Source of the DNA: Sinorhizobium garamanticum
Lineage (GTDB): Bacteria > Pseudomonadota > Alphaproteobacteria > Rhizobiales > Rhizobiaceae
Direction of reading: 5' to 3'
Assembly: GCF_029892065.1 (NCBI RefSeq)
Contig: NZ_CP120373.1
Coordinates: forward strand, 3,169,001 to 3,233,000
DNA length: 64,000 nt
The notes under the pieces are model-generated. The model saw only the letters and a program-made list of their open reading frames with translations. It did not search any database and was not told the DNA's origin. Of the stretch, positions 57,491-64,000 are shown in pieces. Numbering within the stretch: the first letter of the stretch is position 1; each line of letters begins with the position of its first letter. Made by a program: the position numbers and the translations under genes.

Positions 57491-57766
57491 ATGCGAGCGT
57501 TCGGCATGGATGTGCAGAAGGCAGGAATGGCCAGGCTGCTTTTGGCCGCCCCTGAGTTAAGGGATAGCCCTTGGATGATGCAGGATCTCGTGTTTCTGCA
57601 TTTATGCGAGGTATACGAGCGTGCGTGCCTGCAACGCGACGCTATGCGATGCGCTCCCGACAAAGACGATGAAAGCTTGCTCCGGCTCGAGGAAAAGTGC
57701 AGAGCTCTGGAAGTTGCTGCAATCGCCTACATCCGCGAGCAGCGGAAATTTACCGGTATTATCTGA
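57491..57766 (+). CDS. Hypothetical protein, 91 residues
   Basis: Mostly helical: MARLLLAAPELRDSPWMMQD, then LVFLHLCEVYERACLQRDAM and SLLRLEEKCRALEVAAIAYI. Amphipathic helices suggest a small helical bundle. No signal or membrane segment. No family recognised. The start could be 57491 or the Met of MDVQKAG (57506); neither has a strong ribosome site, and the upstream 110 bp are a RIME-like repeat. Confidence 0.5.
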   Translation: MRAFGMDVQKAGMARLLLAAPELRDSPWMMQDLVFLHLCEVYERACLQRDAMRCAPDKDDESLLRLEEKCRALEVAAIAYIREQRKFTGII

Positions 57767-57779
57767 TTGGCGACGTCGA

Positions 57780-57878
57780 CTACGGGATCAACGTTGCGAC
57801 CATGAACGCCGCAACCAGAGCGCATGCGGCAATTACCGCGATCCACTCGACCATCTTGGCATGCCGGACAGGGACCAT
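57780..57878 (-). CDS. Small membrane protein, 32 residues
   Basis: ATG at 57878 is preceded by ggagg with a seven-base gap, the strongest ribosome site in this area. The product starts MVPVRHAKMVEWIAVIAACA and ends LVAAFMVATLIP: a short basic start followed by one membrane helix. It is convergent with the 91-residue gene, their ends 14 bp apart. Prediction only; such peptides are frequently missed by gene finders. Confidence 0.55.
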   Translation of the reverse strand: MVPVRHAKMVEWIAVIAACALVAAFMVATLIP

Positions 57879-58126
57879 AACCAGTCCTCCGCGTTGAAAC
57901 TGCGCAATTCCGGACGGAAAACCGTTACACGCTTTTCCGGGAATTGCTCTGTTCGGGCTGGCAAGGAAACGCTCAGCGAGCATAAAGGTTCATGTCATGG
58001 CCACTCGATGCCGTCAGCTCGCGGCGAATTCGTCCGCGCTCGGCTGTGAACGCTCGCCGGGATGGCCGTGAACTGCGGCGCCGTGTGTCCCATTCGGCCC
58101 GGTTTGCGGAATCCCGCAGTGGGTAC

Positions 58127-58150
58127 GAAAAACCCCGCCGGGGCGGGGTT
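58127..58150 (-). terminator. Rho-independent-type terminator
   Basis: aaccccgcc (58131-58139) pairs perfectly with ggcggggtt (58142-58150), and on the minus strand the stem is followed by ttttt. It is correctly placed to end transcription of the minus-strand RTX gene (stop at 58273). Confidence 0.7.
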
Positions 58151-58153
58151 CTG

Positions 58154-58258
58154 TCTACAGCGCCGTGCGTCTTTTCAGACACAATGGTCGCTGTAATACT
58201 TTGAATTGCTGCATGGTTTTGTCCTTGTCGAATACGATTTAAGGAACCATACAGTAGC
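58154..58258. repeat. RIME1-like element, full
   Basis: Palindrome A (gcgtcttttcagac, degraded), linker gtcgctgtaatactttgaattgctgcatg, palindrome B (ccttgtcgaatacgatttaagg, partly deleted). It lies between the RTX gene's end and its terminator. Confidence 0.75.
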
Positions 58259-58272
58259 GACGCCGCCTCAAC

Positions 58273-59482
58273 TCACAGGACGAAATAATCCTTCGTCAGC
58301 GTGACCGCGTCATCGAGGTGGATCTTGAGATCGACAAGCTTGTCGCCGTTGAGGTCGGCATAGATATAGGTGTCGGACGCCTGCTTTTCATAGCGAAGCT
58401 CGCCGGCCACGCCCTTGAACGCTGCCGTTCCGACGAAGCTGAACGCCTGGTTGCCGGTCAATTTCGTGCTGGCGTCGATCGCCGAAAGATCGATCCGGTC
58501 CAGCTCGCTCGCAAGGAAATCGAAGATCGAATCGTAGGACGTGCCGGCGGATTCGGTCGTCGCCTTGAAGATGAACCGGTCGGCACCGGTGCCGCCAGCT
58601 CGAGCCGACGAGGTTCTCGATCGAATAGTAGGCATCGCCCTTGGCATCGTTGGTGTTGGCGGCGGCATTGGTGAGACTGGCGACTACGCCGAGCGACGCG
58701 CCGGCATAGGAGGCAGTGTCCGTGCCGGTGCCGCCATAGAGCCTGTCGGCACCGGCGCCACCGGTAAGCGTGTCGTTGCCCGCGTCGCCGTCGAGGATGT
58801 TAGCGCCGGTGTTACCGGTGAGTGCGTCGTTGTAGCTCGATCCGAGCAGGTTCTCGATCGAGGAGTAGGTGTCGCCCTTGGCGTCGTTGGTGTTGGCCGC
58901 GATGCTGGTGAGATTGGCGACCACGCCCGCTGTCGCGCCGGCATAGGAGGCGGTATCGGTGCCGGTGCCGCCATAAAGCCTGTCGGCCCCGGCGCCGCCG
59001 ACCAAGGTGTCGTTGCCCGCTCCGCCATCGAGCGTATCAGTGCCGCTGAAACCGCCGAGGGCGTCGTTGCCGCCATTGCCGTAGACTAGGTCGTTGCCGC
59101 CGAAGCCCGCCAGAAGATCGGCGTAGTTGCCACCTCTGATCGTATCATTGCCGGCAAGCGCAGCGACCATCACCGCCAGGTCATCATCGGTCGAACTGGT
59201 GTTTGCCGCATTGACGATGCTTGTGGCCGAGATGCTGATCCCCTCGGCGATCCACACGCGCTCGCCATTATAAGAGTAGCCATAGCTCGTCACCGTGCCG
59301 CCGGTCGGCACGCCGCCGCTGTAGGTAAAGCCGAAACCGCCGAATGCGTCGACGCCGCCGTCGCCGTAGTCGACCAGGTATTGCGTCGTTCCGAACTTGT
59401 AGGATTCGCCGTAGTAGAGCCAGCTGAAGTCGTAGCCGCTCATATCCAGCCAGTCATCGCTATTTACAGTGATCGTCGCCAT
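58273..59482 (-). pseudogene. RTX calcium-binding (hemolysin-type repeat) protein, frameshifted
   Basis: Starting at 59482 ([20 protein letters not shown]), the first frame holds a unique N-terminal domain and then glycine-rich nonapeptides ([40 protein letters not shown]). A ~65-residue module, containing TASYAGA and NTNDAKGD, occurs twice. After the second copy's SIENLVGSS the frame is lost, and the natural continuation ([20 protein letters not shown] to the end KDYFVL) is in another frame to 58273. Reading both frames gives a protein of about 400 residues secreted by a type I system. The shift lies near 58605 at a repeat junction. Confidence 0.8.
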
Positions 59483-59629
59483 GATTCCCCCAGCGTTGTG
59501 GGGGAACTCATAGATCGTTTCATGGTTGCAGGCAACGGACAGCGATGCCGCCGGAAATACGCGTGATGTTTCCGGCGACATCGCTGTGGATTCATCGCTA
59601 TGGATTCAGGGGATTACGTGATGTGACGC

Positions 59630-59827
59630 CTATTCCATCGAGTGCGCGGGGCCGAAGCGTTCCATGATGAACGAGGTCTGGACGGCGGGGCCCTGGAGGC
59701 GGTCGGTCTTTTCGAGCTCTACCGTCGGCATTTCGCCTGGCGGCGTGCCCTGCTGCCAGGAGGTGGTGAGAAACAGGCCAGCGCCGGCAAGAAATCCGAT
59801 GGCAACATAGATCCAGTGATTACGCAT
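59630..59827 (-). CDS. Small exported or membrane-anchored protein, 65 residues
   Basis: MRNHWIYVAIGFLAGAGLFL is a single N-terminal membrane segment; the rest is a polar tail (PPGEMPTVELEKTDRLQGP) that would face the periplasm. Start at 59827 after aaggag with good spacing. No family recognised. Confidence 0.6.
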   Translation of the reverse strand: MRNHWIYVAIGFLAGAGLFLTTSWQQGTPPGEMPTVELEKTDRLQGPAVQTSFIMERFGPAHSME

Positions 59828-60721
59828 GACTGAAACTCCTTCTGTCGGAAGGCAAATGCGTGAGGGCTTGTCTGGTTCCCCGGTATCGGCCCGGGAGCCA
59901 TGGGCTCATCAAAGTCTAAAGAATATGCGCCGCACCGTCATTTCTTGTTTTTTACAGTATAAATATTTGTCGGCTTGCCGGTTTTTCTAGCCTCGCTCAC
60001 GTCTTTTTTACCGGCAGGTCAGGCAATGGTTTCCTCTGCGTGCACGACGGCCAACCACCGGCCTCAAGGCGCGATGATGTCTCGTCCCGTCGCTCTGCTT
60101 GCGGAAATGCCACCAATAAAATCATGCCCAAGCCCCTTGAGCATCGACCTGTTTTTGATTGAAGCAGAGGGCTTTGTCTTATGCAAGGGAATTATAATAT
60201 ACGTTTGTATAGTAGGGGCTTGGGCCGGATTCGCGGGTCGCACGGAAGTGGTCGGGCCGGCAGTGGAGGGCATGCGCGGATTCCGGAAGGTGGGACTTCA
60301 AGCAAAAATGCTGTCGCTAAATGGCCGATCGGAAGCTTTTCCTTTGCCGGGTCTTGCGTCCCGCGGGTGAGTTGGATTATTCCGTAAATCAAGGATAGGA
60401 ATTTTGTCCTGACGCGACGGCTGCTTCGGCAGCCGTTTCGATTCCTGAGCTTATCAAACCATCGTCAAACAACGGATTACGGCAGCCGCTGCGCGTCTCA
60501 CGATGCGGCGCGGCGTCGTATGCGGCCGGTGATGCGCCTTGACGGAACAGCGACCCTGAGGCGTCCGAAAGGATGCGCGGCGCTGCGGCCTTGGCAGCGT
60601 CACCGGCCGCCCCGCAGCCACCCGGCCGATCGCAAGGCGCAAGACGCTTGAACGACGTTGACACAGAGGCGCAACGCGACGGCCGGGCGGGCTGTGGAGG
60701 GCGGAAGCCGAAATGCGGCCG
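59828..60721. other. 894-bp stretch without a supported gene
   Basis: 59930-59990 is AT-rich (ttttttacagtataaatattt) and may hold a promoter. 60150-60215 is also AT-rich. At 60480-60600 there are two decayed GC palindromes (gcgcgtctcacgatgcggcg and gaggcgtccgaaaggatgcg) resembling RIME palindrome A. The open frames here overlap each other on both strands and show no protein-like pattern. Confidence 0.5.
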
Positions 60722-61138
60722 CTACCGCAAATCCTCGAGTGCGATGAAGAGCGTGCCGAATTCCACGCGACCCTTGTCCGCGAGCGCATCGGGGAGCTCG
60801 AAATAGAGCTTCTCGGCGTGCGGCGATCCTCCGCCGACGAAAACTTCGTCCGACCTGTCGGCGAAGACGCAGCAGGTGGCGGGGTCGTCGGGCGCGGCGC
60901 GCACCCTCAAGCGGTAGCTTTCGCCCGACAGGAAGAAGCGGATGCGGACATCGTGCTCGCCGACCTTGAGCGTGCAGAGATCGCCGGCGCCGCACCAGCC
61001 GGTCGCGTGGACGAAACTCTTATCGTATTTCTGAATCCACGCCTTGACGAGGTAACGCGGATCGCCGGTCTGGCCCGAGGCGAGCGCAGAGGAGGCGGAT
61101 ATGGCGGCGAGAAGTGTCATTGCGAGTGAGTCAGACAT
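60722..61138 (-). CDS. Exported Cys-containing protein, second of a tandem pair
   Basis: 138 residues. An N-terminal signal-like segment (MSDSLAMTLLAAISASSALA) is followed by SGQTGDPRYLVKAWIQKYDK. Cysteines are placed as GWCGAGDLC and CCVF, the same as in the neighbour at 61141. The two align along their whole length (GQTG-P-Y-VKAW, KSF-HTGWC, CCVF, EFG). I do not know the family. Start at 61138 after aaggtg, 2 bp after the upstream gene's stop. Probably a periplasmic disulfide-bonded beta protein. Confidence 0.72.
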   Translation of the reverse strand: MSDSLAMTLLAAISASSALASGQTGDPRYLVKAWIQKYDKSFVHATGWCGAGDLCTLKVGEHDVRIRFFLSGESYRLRVRAAPDDPATCCVFADRSDEVFVGGGSPHAEKLYFELPDALADKGRVEFGTLFIALEDLR

Positions 61139-61140
61139 GT

Positions 61141-61641
61141 TCACCTTGTCTCTTGGCCGAGGGGCGATCTGTGCAATATGTCGAGGGACGATGCGCTGAC
61201 GGGTTTCACCTCCCACCAGTCCGGCTCGGGCTTCCTCAGGCCTTCGACGAGGATGATAATCTTGCCGAATTCTGCCGCGCCTTTTGCTCCCGTTTCGGGA
61301 GGCGTGTAGTAGAGGGTTCGAACGTGCGGCCTACCGCCGCTCAGTCGTGCTTCGGACCGTCCGTCTTTGAAAACACAGCAAGGTGTCGGTTCGAACGGCG
61401 CAGAGCTGAATGCGAGCACATAGCCGAAGCTCGAGACCTCTCTAAGCTCGATTGCGTATTCGCCGATCGTGAGCGAGCAGAAATAACTGCCGTCGCACCA
61501 GCCGGTCGTGTGCTCGAAGCTCTTGTCGGCGTTCTGCAGCCAGGCCTTGACGAAATAATGCGGCTCACCGGTCTGCCCGGCTGCGAAGGCTGGAATTGCC
61601 GATGTGGCTGCGAGCAAGGTCGTGGCAATGACTTTCAGCAT
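61141..61641 (-). CDS. Exported Cys-containing protein, first of a tandem pair
   Basis: 166 residues. Signal peptide MLKVIATTLLAATSAIPAFA, then AGQTGEPHYFVKAWLQNADK. Cysteines: GWCDGSYFC and PCCVFKDG, as in the paralogue downstream. It carries a 30-residue C-terminal extension (VSASSLDILHRSPLGQETR) that the paralogue lacks. The start at 61641 is preceded by an acatgctgaaag-type context with a weak ribosome site. The pair appears to be an old gene duplication; function unknown. Confidence 0.75.
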   Translation of the reverse strand: MLKVIATTLLAATSAIPAFAAGQTGEPHYFVKAWLQNADKSFEHTTGWCDGSYFCSLTIGEYAIELREVSSFGYVLAFSSAPFEPTPCCVFKDGRSEARLSGGRPHVRTLYYTPPETGAKGAAEFGKIIILVEGLRKPEPDWWEVKPVSASSLDILHRSPLGQETR

Positions 61642-61743
61642 GTGGCCGGTTGGTTTCCGTGACGGGCTTGCGAGGCGCGCGGGGTGCTCGCGACGTAATC
61701 TGAGTCGCGATTCTGGCGCAATTATGGGTAGCGAAGATTATCG

Positions 61744-62232
61744 ATGCACGCTCCTCTCCGACGCAGGTCCCGCGCCTGTTCACACGCTGAAAAAGTCGAT
61801 GGAAGTGAGGCGACGGACGTGATCGACGACGATGTTTCAAGCGCGCCGGGGCTTTGCCTGGACGATGCTGCAGATGGGCAGGCCGCCGGTCCGGCAGCGA
61901 AGGGCTCGCGCACGCGGCTCGGCGGGGCCTTCCTCGAAGCGGTACAGGCGGATTTCGAGGCGCATGGCGTCGACGTGATCGCGCGGCTGCGCGAGGAGAA
62001 GCCGGAGTCCTATCTGAAGCTCCTGGCCTCGATCCTGCCCAAGGATCTTTCGGCGAATGCCAACGCGCTGGACGAACTGACGGATGAAGAGCTTGTCCGG
62101 CGCATCCGGATGCTCGATCAGACAATCCGGCCGCTGATCGAAGCGCCGGCGAAGGGCAGGGCAGCACGGAAGCCCGCACGGAGGCGGCAACCGGCGGGGC
62201 GGTGCTCCGGACCGGAGAAGGCCGCGGGCTGA
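61744..62232 (+). CDS. Hypothetical protein, phage terminase small-subunit-like segment
   Basis: 162 residues. The core LGGAFLEAVQADFEAHGVDV, then EEKPESYLKLLASILPKDLS and DELTDEELVRRIRMLDQTIR, resembles a motif I associate with phage-related small terminase-like proteins. The N-terminal 45 residues and the Arg-rich tail are variable. No other phage genes are nearby. The start (61744) is uncertain; a GTG about 25 codons later is an alternative. Confidence 0.55.
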   Translation: MHAPLRRRSRACSHAEKVDGSEATDVIDDDVSSAPGLCLDDAADGQAAGPAAKGSRTRLGGAFLEAVQADFEAHGVDVIARLREEKPESYLKLLASILPKDLSANANALDELTDEELVRRIRMLDQTIRPLIEAPAKGRAARKPARRRQPAGRCSGPEKAAG

Positions 62233-62235
62233 ATC

Positions 62236-62260
62236 CTGCAGCAATTCAAAGTGTTGCGGA
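62236..62260. repeat. RIME linker fragment
   Basis: tgcagcaattcaaagtgttgcgg: only the linker between the two RIME palindromes survives. Confidence 0.5.
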
Positions 62261-62336
62261 GGTTTAGAATTTGCGGAAGACCTGTGCTGCTGCAGGTTGG
62301 GAAGGATGAGGTGGAGGCCACCTCATCCTGATTGCA

Positions 62337-62741
62337 TCAGCGCACCCGCGAGACGCCCGCGGGAACCGCGGCCTCGCTGCCCGAGAAGACGATGACGGCG
62401 AACATCAGCACGCCGGCGAAGGCGATGAGCGAGGAAATGGCGACGATCGGTTCCATCGCCGCGTTTCCGGAGAGCATGAGATAAAGCGATGGGATCAGCA
62501 CCGCGACGCCGAATGTGTAGACGACGTACTGGATCATCGCCAGGCGCTTCTCGGCCTTGCGCGGATTGAGCGCGTGATAGACGCCGAAGAGCGCCATGGT
62601 GACCCAGCCGAGCAGGTTGGCGTGTGCATGGGCGCCGGTCGGGGCGTGGTTACCCGAAATCGACATGTGAAGGCCGATCGAGATGCCGAAAATCAGAAAG
62701 ATGATGGCGGTCTTGAAGTAAAGATGTGCGATGCGTGGCAT
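62337..62741 (-). CDS. Four-helix membrane protein, haem-copper-oxidase-like segment
   Basis: 134 residues with four hydrophobic helices. The second holds HAHANLLGWVTMALFGVYHA, like the haem-ligand helix of cytochrome oxidase/NorB subunit I. The first carries GLHMSISGNHAPTG. The protein is only a quarter of an oxidase subunit, so it is not an oxidase. Similar small proteins are widespread in proteobacteria without assigned function; haem or copper binding is possible. The upstream 340 bp hold no gene. Confidence 0.72.
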   Translation of the reverse strand: MPRIAHLYFKTAIIFLIFGISIGLHMSISGNHAPTGAHAHANLLGWVTMALFGVYHALNPRKAEKRLAMIQYVVYTFGVAVLIPSLYLMLSGNAAMEPIVAISSLIAFAGVLMFAVIVFSGSEAAVPAGVSRVR

Positions 62742-63024
62742 TGGTTCTCCCCCTCTGTAGCCGACGGAAATTTAGCATGTTCTCAGGAGCCTGAGAACGT
62801 CGCCATAAAAGGATCTTTGGCGCGCCGGCGCTGTTACCGATGTTACAACCGAAATAATGCGGCGGCGACGAGGCGGAGCTGGACAGCAATGAGGGCGGGT
62901 GAAAGAGGTTTAACCGACTGGCAATCGCGCGGTATCCGTGGAACTTATTGAGGCGGCGGGAATTCTGTAGGAACGAAAACCATCCGCTGCGCCGACGCGC
63001 CCGCGTCAATAGCACAGCGGAACC

Positions 63025-63066
63025 TTGCATTGCTGCATAATTTCATCCGTGGATCGAATTATGCGA
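63025..63066. repeat. RIME palindrome B, rearranged
   Basis: ttgcattgctgcataattt, then catccgtggatcgaattatgc. A weakly preserved palindrome B upstream of the DUF3309 gene. Confidence 0.45.
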
Positions 63067-63081
63067 GCGGAGGATTGCGAT

Positions 63082-63237
63082 ATGCTTGGAACCGTACTTC
63101 TCGTTATTTTGATCCTGCTCCTGATCGGCGCCTTTCCCACCTGGCCCTATTCGGGCAGCTGGGGCTACGGCCCTTCCGGCATTCTCGGCATTCTGGTGAT
63201 TGTGCTGCTCGTCCTGTTGCTGACGGGGAGGATCTAA
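63082..63237 (+). CDS. DUF3309 small membrane protein
   Basis: 51 residues. MLGTVLLVILILLLIGAFPT, the WPYSGSWGYGPSGILGILVI centre and the final LLLTGRI match the DUF3309 family of tiny two-helix proteins. In several bacteria these respond to stress; no mechanism is known. ATG 63082 follows ggagg with nine bases of spacing. Confidence 0.88.
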   Translation: MLGTVLLVILILLLIGAFPTWPYSGSWGYGPSGILGILVIVLLVLLLTGRI

Positions 63238-63270
63238 GCGAGCTCGCAGGCGGACGGGGATTGGGGCCGT

Positions 63271-63612
63271 TTACCAGCTTGCGCCGTCGATCAATCGGTG
63301 CGGGATTTCCTCCCAGACGGCGCGGTCGAACATCCGCATGTTGACGCCCATGCGCGAGGTGTTGCGCCCGCGCGGCGACCAATGGGTCGTGCAGCCGCAG
63401 CGGCCACAATGGTACATAGTGAGCGTCGCGTCGCCCTGGACATAGCCGACGAGCGTTTTCTGCTCGTCGCTGACGGTGACGTCGCTTACAGGATAATAAC
63501 CCCAGAGCGCACCGAGCCGGCTGCACATGGAACAGTTGCAATCGCCGAGCGTCTCGGGGCGGACGGGAACGGTGATGCGCACTGACCTGCAATGGCAATG
63601 ACCTTCGATCAT
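63271..63612 (-). CDS. GFA-family (glutathione-dependent formaldehyde-activating-like) protein
   Basis: 113 residues. Zinc-binding cysteines appear as GHCHCRSVRI (CxC), GDCNCSMCSRLGAL (CxxC pair) and HCGRCGCTTHW. This is the Gfa/CENP-V fold. True Gfa enzymes speed the addition of formaldehyde to glutathione, but most family members act on other thiols. The start at 63612 follows aaggag. No formaldehyde genes are adjacent. Confidence 0.88.
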   Translation of the reverse strand: MIEGHCHCRSVRITVPVRPETLGDCNCSMCSRLGALWGYYPVSDVTVSDEQKTLVGYVQGDATLTMYHCGRCGCTTHWSPRGRNTSRMGVNMRMFDRAVWEEIPHRLIDGASW

Positions 63613-63699
63613 GGTGATGCTCCTTCGCTGAGCCGGCCCGTTCAAGCATTGGCCAGCACCGAAGTAAGCGCAAGAGGAGAACTTAACCCGGGATCGGAA

Positions 63700-63805
63700 C
63701 CGGGGCTACGGCGCCGCGCGTCTAATCAGACGGGCAAACGACGCTGCGGCACTCTGAACTGCCACATGTTTTTATAGTTAAACCGGGCACGATCTAGGGG
63801 AACCT
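63700..63805. repeat. RIME1-like element, full, diverged
   Basis: Palindrome A (gcgcgtctaatcagacgggc), linker gctgcggcactctgaactgccacatg, palindrome B (tagttaaaccgggcacgatctagggg, degraded). No gene is recognised between 63613 and 64000. Confidence 0.65.
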
Positions 63806-63869
63806 GCAGTGGGTTGCGACGTTTTCAGGGCAAGTACGAAGGCCCAGCGCGGCTGCACCGGATTGCGGC

Positions 63870-63906
63870 ATTTCCTTAAATCGGATCCGGTTTAAGGAAA
63901 CATGCA
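63870..63906. repeat. RIME palindrome B
   Basis: ttccttaaatcggatccggtttaaggaa followed by acatgcag. A well-preserved palindrome B without palindrome A. Confidence 0.75.
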
Positions 63907-64000
63907 GGAGCCCGCGCCACTGCTCCGTCCAGTCGGGCCTTCCCGGACGGGGCAAACCACCTCATTTCTTGATCGACGATGTTATCTCGCTCGAGACGCG

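Noticed and set aside
61744..62232. Prophage remnant at 61.7-62.2 kb
   Set aside because: One terminase-small-subunit-like protein is not enough. No portal, capsid, integrase or attachment site was found nearby.

Overview
The window reads as a high-GC alphaproteobacterial chromosome or megaplasmid segment, most likely from Ensifer/Sinorhizobium or a close rhizobial relative. The evidence is the gene content (DUF1127, DUF2277, DUF3309 and GFA proteins, FrcBCA-type sugar ABC transport, MocD/E/F homologues, many class III cyclases) and the many intergenic mosaic repeats. One repeat, about 105 bp with two palindromes, fits the published description of rhizobial RIME elements. I had no database access, so the genus is an inference.

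Layout. 1-9.9 kb: two directly repeated copies of an IS481-type element (the first is cut by the window edge) bracket a periplasmic carbonic anhydrase, an Stf0-type sulfotransferase, a broken cyclase/methyltransferase remnant, an argP-lysE exporter pair, a DUF1127 protein and a TetR/saccharopine-dehydrogenase-like pair. 10-22 kb: small stress and housekeeping genes (SnoaL-like, GST with TetR, DUF2277, two DUF1801 proteins, Lrp with an MFS exporter, YciI, MHS transporter, methyltransferase, GDCCVxC protein, cupin). 21.5-27.3 kb: an efflux block with a Spy/CpxP-like protein, a Crp/Fnr regulator with a perfect 26-bp palindrome at its start, ChrA, and an ArsR-rhodanese regulator between two MFS transporters. 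27.4-35.7 kb: an LRR-like protein, GNAT, a 1129-residue SAM/cyclase/AAA protein, a Na/Pi cotransporter and a VOC protein.

35.9-50.2 kb is the metabolic core. A MocF-like reductase, MocE-like Rieske ferredoxin and MocD-like di-iron hydroxylase surround an internally deleted sugar-binding protein and follow a LacI regulator. Next comes a divergently regulated sugar operon: binding protein, two permeases, a one-domain ATPase, two TIM-barrel isomerase-like proteins and two Gfo/Idh/MocA dehydrogenases. Two dehydrogenases plus two TIM barrels plus a sugar importer, with no kinase or aldolase, matches the logic of oxidation/beta-elimination/hydration/reduction pathways such as the levoglucosan Lgd pathway. 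The MocDEF genes suggest methylated inositol or rhizopine-type substrates instead. I regard this as the best candidate for an uncharacterised system.

50.4-56.4 kb: AraC, a TTC38-like TPR protein, an OmpA-like lipoprotein with an L,D-transpeptidase, and a cyclase-TPR protein. Fragments copied from neighbouring genes sit on both sides of the AraC/TTC38 pair. 56.5-64 kb is repeat-rich and holds small membrane proteins, a frameshifted RTX protein, a tandem pair of secreted Cys-containing paralogues, and DUF3309 and GFA proteins.

No rRNA, tRNA or CRISPR array was seen.
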